Source: Nitrosomonas sp. (GTDB lineage: Bacteria > Pseudomonadota > Gammaproteobacteria > Burkholderiales > Nitrosomonadaceae). From it: a DNA stretch of 41,887 nt. Shown piece after piece: positions 25,358-36,100 of this stretch. The notes under the pieces are model-generated. The model saw nothing but the letters and a program-made list of their open reading frames with translations, made no database searches and had not been told where the DNA came from. Both the position numbers and the translations under genes were made by a program. The stretch is taken from positions 1 through 41,887 of the forward strand of contig JAJFJJ010000077.1 in NCBI GenBank assembly GCA_021774195.1, read 5' to 3'. The number at the start of each line of letters is the position of its first letter. The stretch's first letter is position 1.

Positions 25358-25707
25358 GTGATATTGATTACCCTTATCACTTTTCTGGCCAAGGGCGCAC
25401 GGCGTCAATCGATTATGAGTCACATATTCGCGACTTGATTGAACAAGTGATTTTTACCAGTCCTGGGGAACGAGTTAATAGGCCAACATTTGGTAGCGGG
25501 ATATTACAACTGGTTTTTGCTCCGAATAGCGTGGAATTGGCGGGTACCACGCAATTTTTAGTGCAGTCATCATTGCAAGAATGGTTGGGTGATTTGATTC
25601 AGGTATCAGCAGTTGAAGTTGAAAGTATTGAAGAACGTTTAAACGTGACAGTGCGCTATTTAATCCGACGAACACAACAAGAGAGGGTTGACCAATTTAG
25701 TCGATAA
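25354..25707 (+). CDS. gp25-like baseplate wedge protein
   Basis: 117 aa with the gp25/GPW signature: YESHIRDLIEQVIFTSPGERVNRPTFGSGILQLVF. The protein seeds sheath assembly at the baseplate (Pvc9/Afp9 role). It overlaps the tip gene by ATGA and is followed after 2 nt by the first baseplate J-like gene. Confidence 0.95.
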   Translation: MSDIDYPYHFSGQGRTASIDYESHIRDLIEQVIFTSPGERVNRPTFGSGILQLVFAPNSVELAGTTQFLVQSSLQEWLGDLIQVSAVEVESIEERLNVTVRYLIRRTQQERVDQFSR

Positions 25708-25709
25708 TC

Positions 25710-28235
25710 ATGATGCTTTATTTCTGCTGTGACAAAAATAGACGAGATGCGGTGATTGACAGTGATGTCAATGGTATTGATTTCATTGAAGTGCAGGATG
25801 ACCCAGCATTGCCGAATGATCAACGTCAACGTACATTGTTCTTACACTTTGTGAAACCACTCGCGGGATTGGTATTAACGGTCGATAATATCGCCATTCA
25901 TGGTGGAGAGCGCATTACGGACATTAATATTATCAGCGTCGTTTCGAGTGTTGAAGACAATGTCTTAGAAATTGAAGTTGATAAAGCAGGTGATTTTTCG
26001 ATTTATACCTTATGTCTATTGGCGAATGGTAGTGACATTGATCCACCCACAGATATTGATCCAATGCTTGCTGCGGTAGATTTCTCTTTTAAAGTTGAGT
26101 GTCCGAGTGATTTTGATTGTGAATCGGAACGCGTTTGCCCTCCTGAAATAAAAGCTAAACCACCAATTAATTATTTGGCCAAAGATTATGCCAGCTTTCG
26201 CCGATTGATGTTAGATCGCATGGCGCTTATTGCGCCGGATTGGCAGCGTCGCAATGCGGCAGATTTAGGTATGACTTTAGTTGAAATGCTGGCCTATACG
26301 GCTGACCACTTGAGCTACCAACAAGATGCTGTGCAAACCGAAGGCTATTTTGATTTGGCACGTCACCGAGTTTCGGTTAAACGTCATGCGCGGTTGGTTG
26401 ATTATTATATGCATGATGGCAGTAATGCACGGACTTGGGTGCAGGTTAATGTGAATAGTGACACGGTTCTGACGCAAGATTCCGATGTGGATAGTCAACC
26501 TATCGTTACGCAGTTTTTTACCGCATTGGATGGAACAGAGACGAGAATCGAGCCAAATAGTCGGGCCTATCAAGAGGCGCTCAAATTGAAGCCGATTGTT
26601 TTTGAGCCTATACCATTAATCGAACAAAAATCATCACCAGGTGAGCCCGATAAGTTCAAAGATATTCAGTTGTTTTCTAATCATGATGAAATGCATTTTC
26701 ATACTTGGTCTGATTCACAATGCTGCCTACCTAAAGGATCATTGAGAGCTACCTTAACTGATCATTATGAAAATCTGCAGCGACATGATGTAATTGTATT
26801 TGAAGAAGTGATGGGGCCATTAACAGGGGTAAAAGAGGACGCCAATTTAAACCACCGTCATGCGGTTAAGTTAACCGAAATAGAATTGGCAACTGACCCA
26901 GTCACTAATCAAGACATCACTAATATACGCTGGCAAGATGATGACGCTTTACCCTTTGCAGTTTGTATTTCATCACGTACAGATGAAGATCATGGTAGTA
27001 GGATTATCAATAATGTAAGCGTTGCTCGCGGCAATATCGTGTTATGTGATCATGGTCAAACTGTCGTTGAAACGCTATCACCCAAGGTTCCCGAACCGTT
27101 ATTGTTTTATCATAGTCAATCGCAGAATGACCGCTGCGACAGGCCGGGCCCCAAAGCGATTCCTATTCGTTACAAGCCACGTTTGTCGAACTTGCCACTC
27201 ACCCATGCTGCGGATTACCAATATGACCAAGAGTCAGCAACTCAGGCCATGCGCTGGGAACTGACTGACACGAACCCCATCATTAATGTGAACGGTAAGC
27301 TGGATGCTGATAGTGCCTCATGGATTCCCGCGCGAGATTTGCTTAATAGTGAACCGTTGGACAATCATTTTGTGGTTGAAACGAATAATGACGGTGATGC
27401 TTATTTGCGTTTTGGTAACGATCAACAAGGTCGTCTACCAGAACCCGGCACAGAATTTACTGCACTTTATCGTGTCGGCAATGGGGTTGCTGGCAATATT
27501 GGTGTCAATGCGATTAGTCATGTTGTGTCAGTTAATGACAGTATCAGTGGGGTACGTAATTTATTGCCCGCCCGAGGTGGTGTCCCCATGGAAAGTATGG
27601 CAACCGTTCGTAATAAGGCACCATTTGCCTATCGCAAACAAGAGCGCGCGGTAACTGAGGCTGATTATGCTGAAGTCACGGAACGCCAAAGTGGCATACA
27701 AAAAGCGCATGCCACGTTTCGTTGGACAGGTAGTTGGCATACGGTTTTTCTGACAATTGACCGGGAACTGGGTCTGGGTGTTGATGATAATTATAAAGCG
27801 TCGATCCGACAGGCAGTTGAGAAATACCGCATGGCTGGACATGACTTGAATGTTGATGCGCCACGATTCGTACCGTTGGAAATTACGCTATTTGTCTGTG
27901 TTAAACCGGATTATTTTCGCAGCGAAGTAAAACGTGCCTTAATTGATGTTTTCAGTAGCCGTGATTTACCCAACGGCCAACGTGGTGTGTTTCATCCAGA
28001 TAATTTGAAACTCGGTCAGACTGTGTATTTAAGCCCCTTATACGAAGCGGCACAGGCTGTTTCAGGTGTGGATTCAGTGCAAATAACCACTTTCCAACGA
28101 TTACACCAAAACGATAATACGGCTTTAACCGAAGGCAATTTGGTATTGGATCGTTTGGAAATCGCACAACTGGATAATGATCCTAATTTCCGTGAACGCG
28201 GCATTTTTTCTCTAGAAATGAGAGGTGGCAAATGA
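25710..28235 (+). CDS. Baseplate J-like wedge protein 1 (Pvc11-like)
   Basis: 841 aa. The N-terminal ~130 residues are a eCIS-specific beta domain. The core has KPPINYLAKDYASFRRLMLDRM, LGMTLVEMLAYTADHLSYQQD and, near the end, the baseplate J motif RAVTEADYAEVTERQSGIQKAHA. This is the gp6-type wedge that holds the baseplate ring together and triggers contraction. A long middle insertion carries a CxCC-type DSQCCLPKGS segment. It overlaps the next gene by ATGA. Confidence 0.92.
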   Translation: MMLYFCCDKNRRDAVIDSDVNGIDFIEVQDDPALPNDQRQRTLFLHFVKPLAGLVLTVDNIAIHGGERITDINIISVVSSVEDNVLEIEVDKAGDFSIYTLCLLANGSDIDPPTDIDPMLAAVDFSFKVECPSDFDCESERVCPPEIKAKPPINYLAKDYASFRRLMLDRMALIAPDWQRRNAADLGMTLVEMLAYTADHLSYQQDAVQTEGYFDLARHRVSVKRHARLVDYYMHDGSNARTWVQVNVNSDTVLTQDSDVDSQPIVTQFFTALDGTETRIEPNSRAYQEALKLKPIVFEPIPLIEQKSSPGEPDKFKDIQLFSNHDEMHFHTWSDSQCCLPKGSLRATLTDHYENLQRHDVIVFEEVMGPLTGVKEDANLNHRHAVKLTEIELATDPVTNQDITNIRWQDDDALPFAVCISSRTDEDHGSRIINNVSVARGNIVLCDHGQTVVETLSPKVPEPLLFYHSQSQNDRCDRPGPKAIPIRYKPRLSNLPLTHAADYQYDQESATQAMRWELTDTNPIINVNGKLDADSASWIPARDLLNSEPLDNHFVVETNNDGDAYLRFGNDQQGRLPEPGTEFTALYRVGNGVAGNIGVNAISHVVSVNDSISGVRNLLPARGGVPMESMATVRNKAPFAYRKQERAVTEADYAEVTERQSGIQKAHATFRWTGSWHTVFLTIDRELGLGVDDNYKASIRQAVEKYRMAGHDLNVDAPRFVPLEITLFVCVKPDYFRSEVKRALIDVFSSRDLPNGQRGVFHPDNLKLGQTVYLSPLYEAAQAVSGVDSVQITTFQRLHQNDNTALTEGNLVLDRLEIAQLDNDPNFRERGIFSLEMRGGK

Positions 28236-30958
28236 GTTCTGCAAAGCCTCGTACCTTATTGAATGACTGTGGTTGCTGTGAAGGCCAAACCGTTAGCACA
28301 CCCAAACGGATTGAAAATCGCTCTGGTTTATCTACGATTGTGTATCGGGCAGGGGATTACCACAGTTTTAAAGAAAGCATGTTGGCAAAGTTGTCATCCT
28401 CAGACTTGCCTGTGTTGAGTGGTTTAAGCACCCGAGACGAAAATGACTACAGTATTGCTTTGATCGATGCCTGGGCCAGTGTTTCCGATGTGCTGTGCTT
28501 TTATCAAGAGTACTTTGCCAATGAAGGTTTATTACGCACGGCAAAGGAGCGTTTATCGGTATTGGAGCATGCCCGTTTAATTGGTTACCAATTAAATCCC
28601 GGTGTGGCCGCTAGTGCTTATCTGGCATTTACCATGGATAAGCCGATGGCAGGTACTGATAATCCAGTATTGGAAACTACGATTCCTGCGGGTGCCCAAG
28701 TACAAAGTACGCCTGGCCCAGATGAAACGGCACAGTTATTTGAAACGCAAATAGATATTCAAGCGCGAGTCGATTGGAACGCGATGCGACCCAGGCTGAC
28801 GCAACCACAAGAGATTAAATCAGATATGGGGCGCATTGTCATTAGTGGGATTACGACATTTGTAAAGCCTGGTGACGAATTACTGATTATAAGTGGTTCC
28901 CATAAAGATGTTGCCAAGGTGTTGGAAGTAAATCCAGACCAAGAAACACAAACGACAGAACTGAAGTTATCTGGCGATGGCGTATCTCCAAATGTTTTTT
29001 CAAACCCATTATTATCAGAAGGTTCGTTTGATGATTTTGATGGTGTCAATGTTTTGGATGACGCCGCTATTAATACCTTTATTGACCATTCTTGGAAAAT
29101 GGAAGATGTCGTTGCCATAGCAGACAACAAGCATTGGGATCTTGATGAGTTGATGCAACAAATCAATGCCAATTCGGAACGTAACGATGCGGTAACAAAT
29201 AATGATTCAAGCGTTCACGGTTTTCATAAGCGTGCTAATTTGTTTGGCTACAATGCGCAGAAACGTGTTACTTATACTGGCCGCAGACCCGACGATATCT
29301 CACAGTGGGCAGAATGGAATAGGGCGAAGGACGAAGATGAATTTTCGTTATTTTTAGATAATATTTATGAAGAAGTGGTACCGGATGGGTACATCATATT
29401 GCATAGTCCCGACCTAGATGAATACTGGTCAATTGTTGATGGTCTATATGTATACAGTGGTAATCTTGCGGAAGCTTCCACCCCCTATAGAATTGTCGAT
29501 GTAAAAACTATTGCTCGTACAGCTTATGGAATAAGCTCTAAATCCACCAAACTAGGATTTTCTAATAGAGTTCGTGGCCAAGGAGATGACAAGAATGTGA
29601 TTTCTTTGATTCGTCAAGCAGATGTTTTGATTCAGAGTGAAGTGCTAGACCTCGCTCAAGTTCCTATAAATGAGGTTGTCGATGGAGATCATATTCTATT
29701 AAACAACGCTGATTTATATTTGCGCAACCAACAGTATCTAGTAGTTAGTGGTGAATCAATAGGCCCGAAGGGGATGCAATACAGTGAAATATTACAGATA
29801 AAAGAAGTACGTCTGGAGAATGGTTTTACTTTGCTTGTTTTTACTACCAGTTTAAATCATCAGTATATTCGTAATACCGTTACTATCAATGCCAATGTTG
29901 CTTTGGCCAATCATGGAGAATCGGTATCGGAAATATTGGGTAGTGGAGATGCGAGTGTCGCCTCACAACAATTTAGTTTAAAACAAACACCATTAACATA
30001 TACCAGTGCAGATGTGCCTAGTGGTGCTATTTCCAGTTTGGAAATTCGTGTAAGCAATGTGCTATGGCATGAAGTTGAGACCTTTCTTGATCGTGCAAGT
30101 GATGAAAGAATCTACACGACAAAATTAACCGACGATGGTACGACACATGTTTATTTTGGTAACGGTGTTGACGGGGCGCGTTTACCGAGTGGCACGAATA
30201 ATGTGATTGCAAACTATCGAAAAGGGATCGGGTTGGGTGGTCTGGTCAAAGCTAAACAGCTTAACTTGTTACTTACGCGCCCACTAGGTGTTAAAGATGT
30301 GGTGAATCCTGTGGCATCTTCTGGCGCAGATGATCCCGAGGTTTTAGAGGATGCACGCACGAATGCGCCGCTTGGGTTGTTGACGTTGGGCCGGGCAGTA
30401 TCCTTGTCCGATTATGAAGATTATAGCCGCACTTTTGCTGGGGTTAGTAAAGCACGAGCAATAGCGATCTCGCAACAAGGCGTGCCTAGTATTTATATTA
30501 CAATCGCAGGACCAAATGGTGCGGTTCTGGATCAAGGCAGTGAAACTTACGAGAATCTTCTGTCAGCATTGAAAAATTCAGGTGATCCTTACACCAAATT
30601 CTCAATTTTACCCTATCGACCCGCCTATTTTAAATTTGATGCTGGACTTTATGTGCATGCAGATTATCAATCTGATTTAGTGTTGGCGGTGGCGCAACAA
30701 GTGATGCGCGATACCTTTAGTTTTGAAGCACGTTCCTTTAATCAGCCTGTCCATTTAAGCGAAGTCATTCGTACGCTGCAACAGGTGGATGGCGTTATCG
30801 CTGTTGATTTAAACCATTTGTATCGTAGTGACTCAAGTCCCGTTGAGCCGCCACCGCGATCCATTATGCCCAAGTTGTTATCGTCTGCTGAGATTGTCGG
30901 TGCTGAGTTAATCATGTTAGACCCCGTGCCTATTGATCAATTGAGGGTGAAATCATGA
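28232..30958 (+). CDS. Baseplate J-like wedge protein 2 (Pvc12-like)
   Basis: 908 aa. It starts with a Cys-rich NDCGCCEG, then has helices like those of wedge 1 (DYSIALIDAWASVSDVLCFYQEYFANEG). A large beta-rich insertion spans ~150-600, and the J motif follows (LGRAVSLSDYEDYSRTFAGVSKARA). It is the partner of wedge 1 in the baseplate ring. The insertion region at 28.8-29.9 kb contains the most charged and variable sequence. It overlaps the tail-I gene by ATGA. Confidence 0.92.
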   Translation: MSSAKPRTLLNDCGCCEGQTVSTPKRIENRSGLSTIVYRAGDYHSFKESMLAKLSSSDLPVLSGLSTRDENDYSIALIDAWASVSDVLCFYQEYFANEGLLRTAKERLSVLEHARLIGYQLNPGVAASAYLAFTMDKPMAGTDNPVLETTIPAGAQVQSTPGPDETAQLFETQIDIQARVDWNAMRPRLTQPQEIKSDMGRIVISGITTFVKPGDELLIISGSHKDVAKVLEVNPDQETQTTELKLSGDGVSPNVFSNPLLSEGSFDDFDGVNVLDDAAINTFIDHSWKMEDVVAIADNKHWDLDELMQQINANSERNDAVTNNDSSVHGFHKRANLFGYNAQKRVTYTGRRPDDISQWAEWNRAKDEDEFSLFLDNIYEEVVPDGYIILHSPDLDEYWSIVDGLYVYSGNLAEASTPYRIVDVKTIARTAYGISSKSTKLGFSNRVRGQGDDKNVISLIRQADVLIQSEVLDLAQVPINEVVDGDHILLNNADLYLRNQQYLVVSGESIGPKGMQYSEILQIKEVRLENGFTLLVFTTSLNHQYIRNTVTINANVALANHGESVSEILGSGDASVASQQFSLKQTPLTYTSADVPSGAISSLEIRVSNVLWHEVETFLDRASDERIYTTKLTDDGTTHVYFGNGVDGARLPSGTNNVIANYRKGIGLGGLVKAKQLNLLLTRPLGVKDVVNPVASSGADDPEVLEDARTNAPLGLLTLGRAVSLSDYEDYSRTFAGVSKARAIAISQQGVPSIYITIAGPNGAVLDQGSETYENLLSALKNSGDPYTKFSILPYRPAYFKFDAGLYVHADYQSDLVLAVAQQVMRDTFSFEARSFNQPVHLSEVIRTLQQVDGVIAVDLNHLYRSDSSPVEPPPRSIMPKLLSSAEIVGAELIMLDPVPIDQLRVKS

Positions 30959-33072
30959 GTGTTTCAAGCCAGCAATTATACGAATTATTACCCGCCATTT
31001 ATCGCCTGCGTGATGCTGAGAATGATGAAGTATTAAAATCTTATTTAACCGTATTCGCTGAACAAATTGCGGTTATCCAAGAGAATGTTGATCAATTATA
31101 TGATGATCAGTTTATCGAAACCTGCGCTGAATGGGCTGTACCCTATATCGGTGATTTAATCGGATATAAATCCTTACACAACATCAGTACATCAAAGATC
31201 AGTCAACGTGCTGAAGTGGCCAATACGATTGCTTATCGACGCCGCAAGGGAACCGCTGTTGTACTTGAACAATTAGCGCGCGATGTAACAGGTTGGCCAG
31301 CAAGTGTTGTCGAGTTTTTCCAGGTAATGGCCACGACGCAGTATATGAATCACAAGCGTCTATTTAATCATTACGCTCCAGATTTACGTGATTGGCAAAC
31401 GCTGGAATATGTTGGCACCGCATTTGATCGTGTCGCACACACGGCAAATGTTCGTCATATCGACACCGATAAGGGGCGACATAATATTAAGAATATTGGT
31501 ATCTACTTGTGGCGCTTACAAAATTATTCCCTGACTAAATCACCATTAGTTTCGATAGAACCCGGTCACTATCATTTCAGCCCCTTGCAACATGATATTC
31601 CATTGTTTAATAAGCCTGTTACGGAAGAAAATATCACGCACCTGGCTGAACCTATCAATGTTCCTGAGCCGATAAATCGTCGCACAATGCATGCTGATAA
31701 AGGACTGTTTTATGGCCAGGGAAAGAGCGTTGCTATTTATAACGCATTTAATGCTGTTGACGAAGAATATCTTCTGGTTCCAGTTTCTAATATCGAAGTG
31801 TGTTGTTTGGCCGACCTTGACGGCAATTGGATTAATGATCCTGAGAATGGTGTCATTGCAATAGATCCTGAAACCGGAAGGATTGCATTGGGTGCTGATT
31901 TGATCGCTAGTAACCCTACTTTGTGGGTGGATTTTTATTATGGGTTTAGTGCGGATACTGGTGGTGGAGAGTACAAACGTGGTGAACAATTCGATACTGA
32001 TTTTAATACGATAGAAACAGTTGCTAGTCCCCAGACGATTCAATCTGCATTGGATAGTCTTGCTGGTGAGGGGGGTGTTGAGATAACTGACACGGGTCGG
32101 TACGCTGAAACACCATTAATTAATGTTAATACTAGCGCCCGTATTGAATTACGGGCAGCAAACCAACATCGACCATTGGTCTTGTTAAACGACGAATTAC
32201 TAATCACTGGTGGCGATGACAGTAGTGTGACACTTGATGGTTTAGTTATTGCTGGGGGACGAATACGCGTACCAGCGGATGATAATGGCTTACGTATTTT
32301 GCGATTACGTCATTGCACGCTAGTTCCAGGGATTAATTTGGATGTTTCAGGAAACCCGACCAACCCTGGTGAAGCCAGTATCGTGATTGAATCTGCCAAC
32401 GTGAAGTTGGAGATAGAGAGTTGCATATTAGGTGGGATTCGTGCTGCAGAAGGTGTTGAGGTCAAGATCAATAACACGGTGATAGATGCCAATGACAGTA
32501 GCAATGTTGCTTACGCCGCGGTTGATGATTTTTCGGCAGGTGGGAGTTTGGTTGTACACAACTCGACTGTGACAGGTAAGGTACATACACGTGTGATGGA
32601 GCTGGCATCTAACTGCATTTTTGATGCTGAGTTAGCGCTCGTAGATGAGTCATGGCTAAGCCCGCTTCTAGCAGCGCGTAAACAACAAGGTTGTGTGCGT
32701 TTTTCATATGTTCCCTTAAATGCAAGATTGCCTAGACGTTATCGCTGTCAACCTGAGCTGGCAATTAATCAAGCGATTAAATCTGAAGAATCCAAGCAAG
32801 TGTTAGCATTAACTTCCAATCAGAAAGCAGAGATAACGCGGCGCCTATCAACGCGCATTAATCCAGTTTTTAACTCAGTTCAATATGACCAGCCTGCGTA
32901 TTGCCAGCTGGCCTTGTCGGTTGCGAAGGAAATATTGCAGGGTGCAGATGATGAATCTGAAATGGGCGTGTTCCACGATTTATTCCAACCACAGCGTGAG
33001 GCAAACTTAAAGTTGAGGCTAAAAGAGTATTTACGCTTTGGTTTAGAAGCAGGCATTTTTTACGAAACATAG
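30955..33072 (+). CDS. Tail protein I-like baseplate protein with beta-helix extension
   Basis: 705 aa. Residues 1-~190 match the phage tail protein I family (LYELLPAIYRLRDAE, WAVPYIGDLIGY, TIAYRRRKGTAVVLEQLARDVTGWPA). From ~340 to ~600 the sequence has short, repeating beta-strand turns (IELRAANQHRPLVLL, SVTLDGLVIAGGRI, LEIESCILGGIRA) as in a right-handed parallel beta-helix. The C-terminal ~110 residues are helical. It may link the baseplate to fibres or carry surface-exposed recognition strands. The first part is firm and the beta-helix is inferred from the strand pattern. Confidence 0.85.
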   Translation: MSVSSQQLYELLPAIYRLRDAENDEVLKSYLTVFAEQIAVIQENVDQLYDDQFIETCAEWAVPYIGDLIGYKSLHNISTSKISQRAEVANTIAYRRRKGTAVVLEQLARDVTGWPASVVEFFQVMATTQYMNHKRLFNHYAPDLRDWQTLEYVGTAFDRVAHTANVRHIDTDKGRHNIKNIGIYLWRLQNYSLTKSPLVSIEPGHYHFSPLQHDIPLFNKPVTEENITHLAEPINVPEPINRRTMHADKGLFYGQGKSVAIYNAFNAVDEEYLLVPVSNIEVCCLADLDGNWINDPENGVIAIDPETGRIALGADLIASNPTLWVDFYYGFSADTGGGEYKRGEQFDTDFNTIETVASPQTIQSALDSLAGEGGVEITDTGRYAETPLINVNTSARIELRAANQHRPLVLLNDELLITGGDDSSVTLDGLVIAGGRIRVPADDNGLRILRLRHCTLVPGINLDVSGNPTNPGEASIVIESANVKLEIESCILGGIRAAEGVEVKINNTVIDANDSSNVAYAAVDDFSAGGSLVVHNSTVTGKVHTRVMELASNCIFDAELALVDESWLSPLLAARKQQGCVRFSYVPLNARLPRRYRCQPELAINQAIKSEESKQVLALTSNQKAEITRRLSTRINPVFNSVQYDQPAYCQLALSVAKEILQGADDESEMGVFHDLFQPQREANLKLRLKEYLRFGLEAGIFYET

Positions 33073-33122
33073 AATTATTTTCTAATGCTATAGCAATTGT
33101 AACAGTCTGACCGGAGATAAAA

Positions 33123-36100
33123 ATGAGCGGCGATTACAGCAGGAAAATTTTTAAACCGAGCCACAACTACAGTGGTGTTTTAATGCAACAAGGACGGGTT
33201 CAACTGGATGCCGATTGGAATGATCAAATTGAGATTACGCATCGCAGGCAACGAGCTGAAACAGTCGACATCATCGGTCGTGCTGTGGTGCCCATGGAAA
33301 CGCCAGACGGTTTTAAGATTGAGTTAAATAATGGTGAATTGATTATTTATCCAGGCCGGATGTATGTCGATGGTTTATTAGCTGAAAATCATGGTGCAAA
33401 CCCAAATCATTTTAATGTTGTGTTGGATGAAGAGAGTGGAACACAGCCGCTGCGCTATCAGGATCAGCCATTTTTTCCTAATGCCGAATCGATCGAACCA
33501 CTACCAGGAACACGAAGTGGTCCCCTGATTGCCTATATAGATGTTTGGCAGCGTGAAGTTACTTACGTTAAACAGCCAGATTTGGTTGAGCCAGCCATTG
33601 GTGTTGATACCACTGCACGTTGGCAAACCGTGTGGCAAGTCAAAGTATTGCCAATGGGATTGCGTGATAGCACCGCAGTGGAATGTGGAGACCAACTTGA
33701 CGCTTGGGATAATTTAATTGCGCCCAGTGCGGGTCGATTGAGTACTGCAATTGTTGAGCCTCAAGAAGTGGATGATGTGTGTTTGGTACCAACTGAAGGT
33801 GGCTATCGTGCTTTAGAAAATCGTCTTTATCGAGTAGAGGTACACGATGGAGGGGATTTTGGTACAGCAACTTTTAAGTGGGCACGACACAATGCATCAA
33901 TTGAAACTGCAGTAAACAAAATCGATGGAACAGAATTAGTTGTTGCTCAATCAGAATGGGACGAAAGCCGCCGTTTCAATCAAAATGATTGGGTTGAAAT
34001 TACGGATGATGTGCGTGAATTGGCGGGGCTTCCTGGCGAAATGCGACGTGTTAGTGATATTGACTACGCATCGAATACCATTACTTTAGATGCTGCATTG
34101 CCGGCAGCTGATTTTCCTACTTCAGCAACTAATGCGACAAATGAAAAACGCCACACGCGGATCAAACGTTGGGATCAGCAAAACGAAGTGGATGAAAATA
34201 CGGGATTATTAACCGTTACCAATGCGCCATTTTATGTCGAGGATGGCATCCAAATAAACTTCTCATTAGATACCGATGCGGCATTAAGTGGCGAATTTAA
34301 AACGGGTGATTATTGGTTATTTTATGCGCGTAGTGCTATTGCTGATATCGAAATTTTGGAGGAGGCACCACCGCGAGGAATTCATCATCATTACGCACGT
34401 TTGGCGATACTTAATTTCCCGAACGAACAAGATGATTGTCGTATCCATTGGCCACCTCAATCAGCGAATGCTTGTTGCTGTACGATTACTGTCGGTGATG
34501 GCGACACCAGTCACGGACAATATGACCGTATCCAGGAGGCGATAGACCAACTGCCATTGACCGGCGGTAAAATTTGTTTATTGCCCGGTATTTATCAGGA
34601 ATCAATTGTCATTCAAGGTAAAACAGATATCATAATTTCAGGTTGTGGAAAACGCACACGGCTTATCTCGATGGAAGATAGTGAGCTTCAAAGTGAACCC
34701 GTTATTCGAATCGAAAATTCAAAAAATATTCGCATTGAATCTCTCGCAATTGAGTCCAATCAAGCGGGTGAAGGTATACTTATTCGTGAGATTGTTGGTG
34801 ATATCGATAGACCTGGGCCATCATTTAAGATTACAAATGTCGAATTGGATGATTTAACAATTTCTGCGGGTGTGGGTAGTGCCATACGTTGCGAAGTTGG
34901 TGAGCATATTAGTATTCAAAACAACAAAATCAGTATGCGTGATGTACTAACACAATGGCCAGGAATATTTGTCATTGGCACAGAAGTGCTCATTGAAAAT
35001 AATACTGTCATGGCGGAATCGTTGAAGTCTAAATTCCCCAACGCAGGGCGTGGTGGCATACAAATTGGTGGGGGTTCAGAACAAGTTCAAGTGTTGAATA
35101 ATTATATTCAGCAGGGATTAGGCGATGGCATCACGCTGGGCAGCCTTAGCTTGGTCAATGATAATGAAATCATATTTCGTCGCATGGTCGCGTCAGCGAT
35201 GATTGCCGATGATCCATGTGACCCATGTTCTCCACCCCCCGTGAAAATACCCCCGCAATTTTTTGCCTCGGCTGAAAGTGATGATGTGCCAGATAGACTT
35301 ACTTTTATCTCTGCTGGAGATTTATACGATATCGTTATCGAGAATAATCGCATACAAGATATGGGGCGCAATGGCATTGGCGTAGTTGGTTTTTTTGATT
35401 TAGAGCAATCCGATGAGTTTATCAGTGTAGAAAACCTGCATATTGGTCATAATCATATCGAAAGTTGTCTGAATCGGGTTTTACCTGCGATAGAAGAGAA
35501 CCTTGAAGACGACATAGGATACGGCGGGATTGCATTAGCAGATGTGATGAATTTAGTCATTCATCACAATGATATTTTGAACAATGGTCGTAATCACATT
35601 GACCCTATTTGTGGAATTTATGTGCTGCATGGTGAAGGTGTTGAAATTTGCGATAACCGTATTATAAATAATGGTGAGAAATCTAAAGCCAACACTGAGC
35701 GCGTTAGAGAAAAACGCGGTGCCCGTAGTGGCATCCATTTGGTTTATGCGATAACACCAACGGTTCCATTATTTCCCGATAACCAGAAGCTGAGTTTTCC
35801 CCGACAAAATGGCGTGCCAGCAGCCAAAATACACAACAATGTCGTCAGTCATCCAGTTGGCCGTGCTTTGACTATTAACGCATTGGGTCCTGTGGTCGTG
35901 ACAGATAATCAATTAACCAGTCGCGGCATTTTGGCAGGGCAGGCATCAGCGATTGCTAGTACCGTGGCCATTTTAAATTTAGGGTTGTCAAATGAGTTCT
36001 ATCAGCAGCTGACTAGCTTTTCACAAATGGTCAGTGGGCAGGTCAACCTAACGACCGTTTCGGCAAGAACAAATGCTGCCACAGCTGATGGAGTACGTTT